A stretch of DNA of 39,653 nt from Spirochaetaceae bacterium (lineage in GTDB: Bacteria; Spirochaetota; Spirochaetia; DSM-27196; SKKC01), in NCBI GenBank assembly GCA_007694005.1, contig RECN01000104.1, positions 108,029 through 147,681 on the forward strand, given 5' to 3'. The translations under genes and the position numbers were made by a program. A model generated the notes under the pieces. It searched no databases and was not told where the DNA came from. It was given only the letters and a program-made list of their open reading frames with translations. Positions 7,662 to 15,815 of this stretch are shown here, one piece after another; position 1 is the stretch's first letter, and every line of letters begins with the position of its first letter.

Positions 7662-8435
7662 ATGGAAACAAAGTCAGTATCAGTCCGAGGAATAAGGATC
7701 TCGTATCGTGAGGAAGGTTCTGGAGCACAGGACGTACTCTACGTACACGGAAACACCGGGTGTAATCTGTGGTTCGAGAAGGTCATGTCTCAGGAAGGTT
7801 GCAGGGTGATCGCAGCAGACATGCCAAACTTCGGTGAGTCCGACCACATAGATACAGCCGACATCGATCTGTATGCGGACTACATGGCCGAATTCTGTGC
7901 GGCCCTCGAGCTCGAGAACCCGGTCGTGGTCGGTCACTCCCTCGGTGGAGGTGTCGCTATGAGCCTGGCTGTGAACCACCCCGCACACGTCGGTTCGCTC
8001 ATGCTCGTCGACAGTTGTGCTCCGGGTGGTTTACACACGCCCGAGGAACACTACCCTGTCATAGAAATGTTTCGCACAAACCGGGACCTGCTTCTGCAGG
8101 GGCTTGCAGCAACGACGCCTACTCTGAATGAGCCCGAATTTCTCGACCGCCTCGTCGACGCGGGTATGAAAATGAACGGCATCGCGTTTGCCGGAAACGC
8201 CCGTGCGCTTGATGCGTTTACGGTCGAGGGCAAGACCGCCTCGTTTACCGGACCAGTGCTCGTCGTCCATGGTGCGCGTGATATCATTATCACAAGAGAG
8301 ATGGCGCAGGAGACCGCAGACGCATTTCCGAACGGAACTGCCGCGTTCCTCGAAGACGTCGGTCACAGCGTCATGGTCGAAGATCCGGACACGTTTACGC
8401 GCCTGTTGCAGGAGTTCAGAACGAAAAACACCTGA
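7662..8435 (+). CDS. Alpha/beta-fold hydrolase
   Basis: The 257-residue protein shows the complete alpha/beta hydrolase triad: Ser93 in the nucleophile elbow GHSLGG (91-96), Asp207 in VHGARD and His235 in DVGHSV. The oxyanion HGN motif is at 29-31 and a cap region of about 60 residues follows strand 6. A strong AGGGGAGG (7648-7655) lies six bases before the ATG. There is no signal peptide, so it is cytoplasmic. In this operon it could release or cleave an ester, thioester or 1,3-diketone, but the family is too broad to name a substrate. It is the last gene of the operon and stops nine bases before the convergent RCC1 gene. Confidence 0.88.
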   Translation: METKSVSVRGIRISYREEGSGAQDVLYVHGNTGCNLWFEKVMSQEGCRVIAADMPNFGESDHIDTADIDLYADYMAEFCAALELENPVVVGHSLGGGVAMSLAVNHPAHVGSLMLVDSCAPGGLHTPEEHYPVIEMFRTNRDLLLQGLAATTPTLNEPEFLDRLVDAGMKMNGIAFAGNARALDAFTVEGKTASFTGPVLVVHGARDIIITREMAQETADAFPNGTAAFLEDVGHSVMVEDPDTFTRLLQEFRTKNT

Positions 8436-8444
8436 CGGACAGAA

Positions 8445-9698
8445 TCAGGGGAAGGCATGGTAATCGGAGGGCACAGGCTCTCCGTGCTGCCAGGTATACA
8501 CCGCGCCGTTTGATCTGAGACCGATGATCTGTGTTTCGGTCACAAGCACTCGCACCCAGCCGCCGGGGTCCTCTGCGACCCTTGCCGGCTCGCCCGTCGC
8601 ATCGTCCCAGAAGTAGAGATATCCCGCCCGTGATACACCGTAGCTGACGGGCCTCACAACGGCCGATGCTCCTCGATGACGCCCTGATGCAACCGTGAGC
8701 CAGCGATACTGAGGAAACAGGAGCATCGGCACGTCCTGGACCTCGTTGGCCGACCCCGCTCCGCTGCGAATGCTGCCCCATCCGTACAGAAGACCGGATT
8801 CAGTGATTGCAAACGCGGTGTCCTCACCTGCGGCGATCTCGGTCACGGACTCAGGTAAGGGAATGCGATCTGGTTCATACCGGTTTATGCGATCCCCGAG
8901 GCCAAGCGATCCGGAACTGTTACGCCCCCAGCCGTACAGACGCCCGTTTCCGTCCCGGGCGATCACGAAATCCCTACCCGGTGCAAGACTCTCAATGTCG
9001 GTAAGGCTCGCTATCCTTTCAGGTACCGCGACTGCGAGCTCCTCCACCCGATCGGTCGGGCCCCAGAACTCAAACAGTGTCAGTGCAGGGTTGTCGGCTG
9101 TAAGGTCTCCGATCCCAAGGGCTCCATACGCGGGGTTACCCCAGGCAAAGACATGTCCATCACTCGTAATTGCATAAGAGCGATCGCCGAAAGCGTACGC
9201 GTCGACCCAGTCGTGACTGCCGGCAATTCGATTCGCGTCAACAGAAAACCTGACGTGTGAAAACCCTTCTCCGAGCCCAAGGGCATTTGCAGCATTGTTT
9301 CCCCAGGTAAAGAGTTCACCCTGCCCGGACACAAGCACCAGGTGTGCAGCCCCTGCCACCGCCACACTCCACGTTCGGTTCGTGAACATTGCGACCGGGT
9401 CGCGATGCAGAACCGCCCCGGCCCACGGAGGACTTCCGAGTTCGGCGTCCTGTGCACCCCAACGCCAGACCTCACCGGTAGAACCTGTAGCGACGACGAG
9501 CGACGCGTGCCCCGAGACCATATGCACCACTGGTGCGCCGTCCGGCAGCGGCCGCACTTCGACGAGCTGATCAGGTTCTGCCTCGACATCGGCCACGACT
9601 TCCGACGACAAGTGTCTGTCGAAATCCGGCAGGACGGCACATGAGGCGATACTCGCCGCCAGAAGAGTGCCTGTGATCCACGTGGGTAATCTCTTCAT
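8445..9698 (-). CDS. RCC1-repeat (seven-bladed propeller) lipoprotein
   Basis: The 417-residue protein starts with a lipoprotein signal (TGTLLAASIASC, acylated Cys20). About seven RCC1-type units then follow, each with an aromatic-W/F-x-W-G-like strand: WRWGAQ, FTWGNN, FAWGNP, YGWGRN, YGWGSI, YFWDDA and YTWQHG. Several continue into the LGLGD turn of RCC1 blades. Seven units would close one beta-propeller. Bacterial RCC1 proteins are usually binding scaffolds, so an envelope-anchored recognition or inspection role is plausible. It is the last gene in a leftward set after the NagZ-like lipoprotein and the glyoxalase-fold protein. No good ribosome-binding site is visible before the ATG. Confidence 0.85.
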   Translation of the reverse strand: MKRLPTWITGTLLAASIASCAVLPDFDRHLSSEVVADVEAEPDQLVEVRPLPDGAPVVHMVSGHASLVVATGSTGEVWRWGAQDAELGSPPWAGAVLHRDPVAMFTNRTWSVAVAGAAHLVLVSGQGELFTWGNNAANALGLGEGFSHVRFSVDANRIAGSHDWVDAYAFGDRSYAITSDGHVFAWGNPAYGALGIGDLTADNPALTLFEFWGPTDRVEELAVAVPERIASLTDIESLAPGRDFVIARDGNGRLYGWGRNSSGSLGLGDRINRYEPDRIPLPESVTEIAAGEDTAFAITESGLLYGWGSIRSGAGSANEVQDVPMLLFPQYRWLTVASGRHRGASAVVRPVSYGVSRAGYLYFWDDATGEPARVAEDPGGWVRVLVTETQIIGLRSNGAVYTWQHGEPVPSDYHAFP

Positions 9699-9770
9699 TT
9701 CGCTTGGAACTCTATCACAGTCCCGTGCAAACGACTCACTCCCTTCGGGGTGGGCGTCCCCCTGGATGCG

Positions 9771-10142
9771 CTATACCTGCTCGTTCCATGAGGGAAGGTC
9801 GTGCAGGAATGTCTGCACCTCGAAACGCCGTCCTTCAGGGTCACGGGCGTAGAAGTTATAGATCTGATAACGGGGGTTGTCCTGTGGAGGAGCCTCAGCT
9901 CGTTCCTTGAGCTCGCGGTACAGACGATCGACGTCGGCACGCTCGTTCAGGAATACGGTGATCAGACACCCATCGTCCTGATGCACATAGGTGTCCACCT
10001 GCACAAAGCCGACGAGCAGGTTCCCGTGTCTCAGGATGCTGATGTCCGGCTGTTCGAGCCACCGATTCATCCCAAGGGCATTCTCGTAAAACGCTACAGC
10101 CCCCGCGCGATCTGAGGTTTTGAGGAAGACTATACCTGCCAC
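9771..10142 (-). CDS. Glyoxalase/VOC-superfamily protein
   Basis: The 123-residue protein matches the vicinal-oxygen-chelate fold. It has a beta-alpha-beta start with VAFYENALGM, then DDGCLITVFLNERADVD opening the second half, then NFYARDPEGRRFEVQTFL, in which the DPEG turn and the metal-type Glu of FEVQ are typical. The start is a GTG at 10142 with AAGGAG six bases upstream. It lies 19 bases after the GH3 gene in the same direction. It could be a small-molecule isomerase, a dioxygenase-like enzyme or a binding/resistance protein; sequence alone does not decide. Confidence 0.8.
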   Translation of the reverse strand: MAGIVFLKTSDRAGAVAFYENALGMNRWLEQPDISILRHGNLLVGFVQVDTYVHQDDGCLITVFLNERADVDRLYRELKERAEAPPQDNPRYQIYNFYARDPEGRRFEVQTFLHDLPSWNEQV

Positions 10143-10161
10143 ACAATTCTCCTTTTCATCC

Positions 10162-11412
10162 TCAGTCGAGGAGTCCGTGTCGTGCCTTGAGCGTCAGCAC
10201 CCGCTCCAGGCCGCGGTCAATCTCGCCCATGCTGATACTCCCGTCGTCTAAAAACGATTCGACCCTGTTAACCATATCTGTCAGGCTGTAGCGGTCATAC
10301 AGCAGAATAAGATCCACCCCCGCGCGCAGGGCCTGCAGCAGCGTCGTATCGATATCATACACTCCCCGGAGAGCTCCCATTTCCAGGCCGTCGCTTATCA
10401 CGACACCATCAAATGCAAGTTCTTCCCGGAGAAGCTCGTGAACAAAGCGGGGAGAAAGCGTGACCGGATAATCCGCGTCAATGAGAGGAAACAGAATATG
10501 GGCAGTCATGATCACCGGGACCCCGGCGTCTACCGCCGCCTGAAACGGTATCAGGTCGCGGGCAAGGAGGTCTTCCATGCGAAACTCAACGACAGGCAGT
10601 CTTCCGTGACTGTCGACACGGGTGACTCCGTGACCCGGGAAATGTTTCGCCGTCGAAATGACCCCGGCCTCCTGCATTCCGCGCACGTAAGCGGCCGCAA
10701 ACTCCGCTGCCTCAGTCGGGTCATTCCCCCAGGCGCGATCACCGATGATTGACCGATCGGGTATCGGGGTCAGATCGAGGACGGGCGCCAGATTCATGTT
10801 TACACCCATCGCATTGAGTTCCACGCCAAGTACGTACGCGAGTCGCTCAACGAAGACCGCATCCCCATGCCGTGCGACGTCTGCCGCGGAAGGAACACGG
10901 ACAATATCCGGGAATCGGAAGGCGGCTACCCGCCCTCCTTCCTGATCGGCGGAGATCAAAAAGGAGTTACCGGGAGAAAGAAGGCTCGCGACCGTTTGCA
11001 GATGGCCGGTCAGTGCAATGAGGTCGTCGCGCGAGTCATAATTCCACGGATATACGATGAATCCGGCCGGCGTGTCTGAGGAAATGCGCCGTATGAATGT
11101 CGGTGTGACGTCGTCGTGACGGGGTTGAAGCGCTACCGAAGGATCGAACCCGCGGGGAACAAAGGTCATGAATCGCTGGGCGATCCGCTGTCGTTGTGTC
11201 ATGCGGGCCATGTGCGAATGTACGAGATCAGCAGTCTCATCCACCGCAACGTCAATCTCAGCGGACAGGTCGGTCGTATCGATGTCCACAACCGGCTGCG
11301 GCGCCGGGTCGCTCTCCTGAAAGTCCCCGGGGGGAACAGAACGACAGGCGGTCGCGGACGCCACCACGAGAAGGACAAGAGCTGCATCCAACATCACACG
11401 CAAGGTTTTCAA
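10162..11412 (-). CDS. Glycoside hydrolase family 3 lipoprotein, NagZ-like beta-N-acetylhexosaminidase
   Basis: Numbered from a TTG at 11412, the protein is 416 residues with a basic N-terminus, a hydrophobic segment and a lipoprotein-like Cys23 (VVASATAC). The GH3 barrel shows SADQEGGRVAAF, KHFPGHG (256-262) followed by DSH (267-269), and the nucleophile Asp341 in VISDGLEMG. KHFPGHG...DSH is the NagZ mark that carries the His acid/base loop, pointing to removal of N-acetylglucosamine from muropeptides or chitin-like sugars. The start is uncertain: TTG 11403, GTG 11397 and ATG 11394 are alternatives and none has a clear ribosome-binding site. The longer open frame upstream overlaps the divergent aldolase gene and looks non-coding. 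Confidence 0.88.
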   Translation of the reverse strand: MKTLRVMLDAALVLLVVASATACRSVPPGDFQESDPAPQPVVDIDTTDLSAEIDVAVDETADLVHSHMARMTQRQRIAQRFMTFVPRGFDPSVALQPRHDDVTPTFIRRISSDTPAGFIVYPWNYDSRDDLIALTGHLQTVASLLSPGNSFLISADQEGGRVAAFRFPDIVRVPSAADVARHGDAVFVERLAYVLGVELNAMGVNMNLAPVLDLTPIPDRSIIGDRAWGNDPTEAAEFAAAYVRGMQEAGVISTAKHFPGHGVTRVDSHGRLPVVEFRMEDLLARDLIPFQAAVDAGVPVIMTAHILFPLIDADYPVTLSPRFVHELLREELAFDGVVISDGLEMGALRGVYDIDTTLLQALRAGVDLILLYDRYSLTDMVNRVESFLDDGSISMGEIDRGLERVLTLKARHGLLD

Positions 11413-11432
11413 CGTGCAGAGTATACCACGAA

Positions 11433-11447
11433 CCTGTAGAATACAGG
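11433..11447. promoter_or_regulatory. Palindrome between divergent GH3 and aldolase genes
   Basis: CCTGTA (11433-11438), GAA, TACAGG (11442-11447) is a perfect 6-bp inverted repeat in the 39-base gap between the two divergent starts. A TATACT on the minus strand (11420-11425) may be the GH3 -10 box. The palindrome could be a shared operator; no cognate regulator is obvious. Confidence 0.35.
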
Positions 11448-11451
11448 GATC

Positions 11452-12759
11452 ATGAATACACAGTACAACGATACAAAATTCCGACTTCTCCATCCTCGGG
11501 ATCAGATTGTCATGATTATGGAACGGATTTACAGCTACCGCATGACAACAACCTCCGGAGGCAATATATCCGTTCTCGACGAAGATGGTGTGCTCTGGAT
11601 CACCCCTGGCGGGATCGACAAAGGTCGGCTGAGGCCTGAAGATATCATCGCGGTTCACCCGGACGGCACGATACACGGACCTCACAAACCTTCCTCCGAG
11701 TACCCCTTCCATCGCGCGCTTTTTCGTGCACGACCCGATCTGCGGGCAGTACTTCACGCACACCCACCGGCGCTCGTCGCCTTCTCCGTAGCAGGAATGG
11801 TACCCGACACGGATATGTTGCCGAATGCTGCGACTGTGGTTGGTCCGGTCGATTTTGTTCCATACGAACTTCCTGGCAGTCAGGACCTTGGAGACAGAAT
11901 AGCCGAGTCATTCGTGAAGGGCTTTAACACCGTTGTGCTGGAGAATCACGGAACGGTCACGGCAGCAGACGACCTGTATCGGGCATTCATGCAGTTCGAA
12001 ACGCTGGACTATGCGGCACGAATACAGATCAAGGGTTCGCGACTCGGAACCTGCCGTAAAATCACTTCGCACGAGCACGAGCAACTGAAACATAAACAGA
12101 ACGAGCTGCCCGAGTTTACGCCCGAACGTCATTCGTCGCGGGAGAGAGAGCTTCGCTCCCAGTTGTGCGAAATAATACGTCGAACCTGCCGGCAGCACCT
12201 CTTTACCAGTACCGAAGGTACCTTCTCGGCACGGGTCGATGAGACCACGTTTCTGATTACCCCCTATGGCTACGACCGCATGTATCTGGAACCGCGGGAT
12301 CTGGTCCTCGTGTCCACCGGCCGTCGGGAGGCGGGAAAACTGCCCTCACGGTCGGCGCTTCTGCACGAACACGTGTACGCATCGAATGACTCGATAGAGG
12401 CGATCATTATTGCACACCCACCGACTCTCATGGCCTTCAACGTATCGGAGACGCATTTTGACTCACGAATCATACCCGAGGCGTACATACTCCTGCGAGA
12501 CCTCAAGACCGTAGCATTTGACGCGCCCATACACGAGCACGAGCATATAGCGCAGCTGTTATCAGCGAGCAATCCCATACTTCTGATACAGAACAACGGT
12601 GTCATCGTGACCGGAGACTCACTGCTTCAGGCCTTTGACCGTCTTGAGGTTGCCGAGTTCAGTGCGGAAGCGATATTCGACGCAATGACCCTCGGAAAGG
12701 TGAACGCAATACCCGACCACCACATCGAAGCGCTGATCGACGCGTTCGGGCTTACATAG
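11452..12759 (+). CDS. Tandem class II aldolase/adducin-domain protein with an inactive second domain
   Basis: Two class II aldolase domains lie in one 435-residue chain. Domain 1 (about 14-215) has the phosphate-binding TTSGGNIS and ITPGG loops, the catalytic Glu83 (PSSEYPFH) and the zinc ligands His102/His104 (HAHPP) and His166 (ENHGT), as in fuculose-1-phosphate aldolase. Domain 2 (about 233-430) aligns throughout, but the Glu is Ser301 (PSRSALLH), the first His is Ile320 (IAHPP) and the third His is Asn382 (QNNGV), so it cannot bind zinc normally. It probably serves structure or regulation. The cytoplasmic substrate is likely a phosphorylated sugar or a related aldol, unproven. Domain 1 should be active. 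The gene converges on the thioredoxin-like gene with one base between the stops. Confidence 0.87.
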   Translation: MNTQYNDTKFRLLHPRDQIVMIMERIYSYRMTTTSGGNISVLDEDGVLWITPGGIDKGRLRPEDIIAVHPDGTIHGPHKPSSEYPFHRALFRARPDLRAVLHAHPPALVAFSVAGMVPDTDMLPNAATVVGPVDFVPYELPGSQDLGDRIAESFVKGFNTVVLENHGTVTAADDLYRAFMQFETLDYAARIQIKGSRLGTCRKITSHEHEQLKHKQNELPEFTPERHSSRERELRSQLCEIIRRTCRQHLFTSTEGTFSARVDETTFLITPYGYDRMYLEPRDLVLVSTGRREAGKLPSRSALLHEHVYASNDSIEAIIIAHPPTLMAFNVSETHFDSRIIPEAYILLRDLKTVAFDAPIHEHEHIAQLLSASNPILLIQNNGVIVTGDSLLQAFDRLEVAEFSAEAIFDAMTLGKVNAIPDHHIEALIDAFGLT

Positions 12760-12760
12760 G

Positions 12761-13075
12761 TCAGAACATGAGGTCGTATGGCCGTTGTATAGCCTCTCTC
12801 AACTCTTCAATGCCAAACACCCGCACCTTGCGCAGGTGTTCTTTCCCCTCAAAGAAACAGAGGACCGTCGGAACCGCGGTGATCATGAGATCTGAGGAAA
12901 CGTCCGGACTCTGATCGAGATGGATGGGAAGCAGCAGCAGCTGCGGGAACACGTCCCGCTGCAGCGCCTCAATTTTCGGGCGAAGCACCGTGCACACGCC
13001 ACAATCGGTCGTTGTGGCGTACACGAGCACTGCAGGGTTCGTTCCAAGAATTTCTGACAGTTCATCTGTACTCAT
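12761..13075 (-). CDS. Thioredoxin-fold protein
   Basis: The 104-residue protein has the redox motif Cys25-Gly-Val-Cys28 and the cis-proline loop TAVPT (Pro69), the two essential marks of thioredoxins. The motif is CGVC rather than CGPC, so the redox potential or partner may differ. There is no signal peptide, so it is cytoplasmic. It lies 51 bases downstream of an ArsR-type regulator in the same direction, which suggests metal- or oxidant-responsive expression. The ribosome-binding site is weak. Confidence 0.85.
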   Translation of the reverse strand: MSTDELSEILGTNPAVLVYATTTDCGVCTVLRPKIEALQRDVFPQLLLLPIHLDQSPDVSSDLMITAVPTVLCFFEGKEHLRKVRVFGIEELREAIQRPYDLMF

Positions 13076-13126
13076 TTTATGTTATCTCTCGCACCAGCCT
13101 ATTCGCGGCCGGCAAGCTTCAGGATC

Positions 13127-13561
13127 TTATTGATGTCTTCGTGTCGATGATACCGGGGATCGCTGCAGCTCCGATGATTCGACGAATCCAACCACACAAA
13201 GCCCGTCGGCGCGCAGTGAGAGTCTGCTGTCAAGTCGCTGCAGATCCCCCGGGTAATCTGATGTCAGCGGCTCGAATGATCTCGTCAGTCCGTCGATCAG
13301 CGGATCGATCTGTTCAGCGTATGCCATTCGATAATATGACCAGGTCCCTTTGCGCTCCACGCGGACGAGCCCCGCGGTTTTCAGGACTCCGAGATGACGG
13401 GAAACCTGATACTGAGGGAGCTCAAGGGCCGATACCAGCTCACACACGCAGAGACCGGCATCGGCATGCAGCAGCAGTCGGACGATACGAAGACGGGTTT
13501 CGTCCGAGAGTGCCCTGAAGACATGTGCAAATAACTCAATACTGTGTTCGTGTGACTCCAT
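13127..13561 (-). CDS. ArsR/SmtB-family metalloregulator
   Basis: The protein is 144 residues from the ATG at 13561; an ATG at 13582 would add seven residues. FRALSDETRLRIVRLL opens the winged helix, QYQVSRHLGVLKTAG is the recognition helix and GTWSYYRM the wing. The pair Cys38-Val-Cys40 (GLCVCEL) matches the ELCVCDL-type thiol site of arsenic/antimony-sensing ArsR, so As(III), Sb(III) or a thiol-reactive signal is plausible. The C-terminal tail of about 60 residues is longer than usual. It is followed by a thioredoxin-like gene, but no arsenite pump or arsenate reductase is seen in the window. Confidence 0.85.
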   Translation of the reverse strand: MESHEHSIELFAHVFRALSDETRLRIVRLLLHADAGLCVCELVSALELPQYQVSRHLGVLKTAGLVRVERKGTWSYYRMAYAEQIDPLIDGLTRSFEPLTSDYPGDLQRLDSRLSLRADGLCVVGFVESSELQRSPVSSTRRHQ

Positions 13562-13591
13562 GAGAACCACAGGATAGCGCATATGTCGAAA

Positions 13592-13601
13592 ATTGTATAC
13601 A
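13592..13601. promoter_or_regulatory. Palindrome and possible -10 element before the ArsR gene
   Basis: TGTATACA (13594-13601) is a perfect palindrome upstream of the ArsR start. Read leftward it overlaps TACAAT (13592-13597), a good -10 hexamer. ArsR proteins often bind over their own promoter, so this could be part of an autoregulatory operator. The -35 is not clear. Confidence 0.3.
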
Positions 13602-13623
13602 CGAAACCTGTGTGCAGGCAGCT

Positions 13624-15273
13624 TTACGCTGCGCGACCAGGGAGGGACGTTGCTGCCACGGTGCGTACCTTGTCGACACCAGGGAGCCGCCGAATGTGAA
13701 GATACCGTCCTACGAAGAACACGAGACTCAGGAAAGCAAGTCCGGCTGCAGGCAGGATTGGCAGCTCAAGGGATCTTGTCACGAAGCCCCCGGGCTGAAC
13801 CGGACGCTGATCGACGATCATGGGGCCAGGCTCCGACAGGAAGAGCCGCACGGCAAGGCTCGAGGAATGATCAAGGGTGGCATCGAACCAATGATCGTCA
13901 AAGACAAAGGCGTCTTCGGTCCAGCCCCGGAACCCGCCGTTGGGAACCCGCTCAAAACGCGGTCGTGCGATACTGCTTCCTGGTTCCGGAACAACAAACT
14001 CCAGCTGACTCAGGTCTCTTACGTGCGACACCGAGGTCTGGAAGTGCCGGTGGGCAACGTAGGACCCGAGGGAAGGATAATGCGCGCCTTCGGGACGAAC
14101 CGTGAACTCCGCGATGCTTCTGAGAACCGGGTCGTTTTCGACCGCACTTTCAGACATGAACCGGACCGGAACCGGGACACGAAATACCGGAGTATCCGCT
14201 GAGCCGGCGAGAAGACCCGCTGAAACACCGAGCACGAGCAGAAACGATGCCGAAAGCAGAGGCCTGACTGACGGTCGTTCCCGCACCATCGGTACGGCGA
14301 TGAAGAGTCTATGGTCGGTCGTCTGAGGACGCACCATGCGATTCCATATCACGTATGCGCTGAACACCGAACCCGAGACCGTCAGGAGAAACGCAATGCT
14401 GTGCCCGTAATGAAATGCGGTGAACGCGCTGCCGATGGCACTGATTAGCCAGAATACCGCGACTGCAGCCGGAAGCATCCGAAACAGTACAGGCCGGGCA
14501 TGCAGGTGCTGTGTCCGAAACGTCCTGAGCACGTGAACGAACAGCATGACCGCGAACAGCTCTACGACCCGATAGAACAGAATAAACGGCAGGAGCGCGA
14601 TAAACGGGATAACCGTAGCGATACCTAAAACCGTTATGCGCAGGAACATCCATCGGTCCCGACGTTGAAGAAACAGCATTGCCGGCAGGATCAGCACGGG
14701 TCCAAAGCGAAACAGATCACCGGTAGAGGCGTCCTTCGCGTATAGAAGGTAGAAGTCGTCGTAAGTGGCTCCCTGCGTCTCGCGTGCGGCATATTCGAGA
14801 GCCTCCCCGATCTCAGCGGACGTGGGTTCCTCGCCATTCAGCAAAACATACACGAGATGAGCTTCCTGATTATTCCACTGCGCCTCGAACAACTGCCGGG
14901 CAGCATCCATGAAGGGATCTCGTCGTGGATCGTCCGCGAGAAGTCTGTCTCCGATTTCGCTCAAAGGCACCTGGTGCAGCTCGCCGTTGAAGCCGGAGAC
15001 ATACACGGGAAAGGAGAATCGTGAGACCACCGGTCGTCCGGTAAACGCCTCAAGCTGCGCGGCAAACTGCTCGGAGTCCGCTGCATTGCGAACCACAACT
15101 GGCCGGGATGCACGCCATCGGGAGGCAGCGTACGGCGTGGAAAGCGTGTTATGCTGCTCGGAGGCATCAACCCCGTTGGAATACAGGCCGGTCGGAACGA
15201 CAAGCTGCAGCGCAGCTATCATTACACAAAAAGCAAATACTGAAACACCGGTCGAACCGCAGGATGAACTCAC
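13624..15273 (-). CDS. Unrecognised multi-pass membrane protein
   Basis: A GTG at 15273 is chosen because it lies 13 bases after the stop of the DUF212 gene; the longer open frame would overlap that gene and is not signal-like. The 549-residue product has a hydrophobic segment near 10-32 (signal or anchor), then a soluble region to about 205. A cluster of five or six helices follows between about 205 and 370 (for example GPVLILPAMLFL and FIALLPFILFYRVVELF). A second soluble region ends in a C-terminal helix (AAGLAFLSLVFFVG) and a basic tail. I do not recognise the family and see no enzymatic motif. The two soluble regions probably face the periplasm. It is likely co-transcribed with the DUF212 gene. 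Confidence 0.7.
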   Translation of the reverse strand: MSSSCGSTGVSVFAFCVMIAALQLVVPTGLYSNGVDASEQHNTLSTPYAASRWRASRPVVVRNAADSEQFAAQLEAFTGRPVVSRFSFPVYVSGFNGELHQVPLSEIGDRLLADDPRRDPFMDAARQLFEAQWNNQEAHLVYVLLNGEEPTSAEIGEALEYAARETQGATYDDFYLLYAKDASTGDLFRFGPVLILPAMLFLQRRDRWMFLRITVLGIATVIPFIALLPFILFYRVVELFAVMLFVHVLRTFRTQHLHARPVLFRMLPAAVAVFWLISAIGSAFTAFHYGHSIAFLLTVSGSVFSAYVIWNRMVRPQTTDHRLFIAVPMVRERPSVRPLLSASFLLVLGVSAGLLAGSADTPVFRVPVPVRFMSESAVENDPVLRSIAEFTVRPEGAHYPSLGSYVAHRHFQTSVSHVRDLSQLEFVVPEPGSSIARPRFERVPNGGFRGWTEDAFVFDDHWFDATLDHSSSLAVRLFLSEPGPMIVDQRPVQPGGFVTRSLELPILPAAGLAFLSLVFFVGRYLHIRRLPGVDKVRTVAATSLPGRAA

Positions 15274-15286
15274 TATTCCATGCTTC

Positions 15287-15751
15287 TTAAAGGATACTGA
15301 AGGCGACAGCAATAAAGAAACCCAGGAGTATTCCGACGCTGACTTCGGCCGAGGTGTGACCATTGATTTCGCGGACTGGTGAGAATGTGATTTCGCCGCT
15401 TTGCGCTACCTGTTGTCCAAGCCGATTTAGAGCCTGAGCCTGCAGACCAGCCGCTCTACGGACTCCGAGTGCATCCCGAATGACCACAGCACCGTAGCAC
15501 AACGACAGGATGAAAATCGAACTTCCTATACCCTCCATAAAACCGATCGATGTCGCCAGTGCCGTCACCATGGAACTGTGGCTGGAAGGCATTCCACCGG
15601 TGCGCCAGAAAATCGTAACGATTGCCTCACCGGGACTCCGCGAAGGATTACGAACCGCACTGATCACCGACTTGATCAGTTGTGCGATAAGCCAGCTGAA
15701 AAACGCGCTGAGGAAAACGGGGTGAGCTATAAGTACATACACCGAACGCAA
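15287..15751 (-). CDS. DUF212 (divergent PAP2) membrane protein
   Basis: The 154-residue protein starts at a TTG at 15751 with AGGAG six bases upstream. It carries the hallmarks of the DUF212/YuiD group, which is distantly related to PAP2 acid phosphatases: TGGMPSSHS, RDALGVRRAAG and GHTSAEV. Helices lie near 10-28, 70-90 and 135-153. PAP2 relatives remove phosphate from lipids or lipid-linked carriers. This group keeps PSSH and GHTS-like histidines, but its activity is not established. The gene precedes the unrecognised membrane protein by 13 bases. Confidence 0.9.
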   Translation of the reverse strand: MRSVYVLIAHPVFLSAFFSWLIAQLIKSVISAVRNPSRSPGEAIVTIFWRTGGMPSSHSSMVTALATSIGFMEGIGSSIFILSLCYGAVVIRDALGVRRAAGLQAQALNRLGQQVAQSGEITFSPVREINGHTSAEVSVGILLGFFIAVAFSIL

Positions 15752-15815
15752 TAATGTCTCCTGAACCTCCGACAGTTTGTGGCAGGGCCGCTACTGTGTC
15801 AAGGTTCGCACGCAT

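Noticed and set aside
9699-9770. Hairpin around CTCCCTTCGGGGTGGG as a terminator between the VOC and RCC1 genes
   Set aside because: Only about three contiguous GC pairs form around the TTCG loop, the rest mismatch, and no T-run follows.
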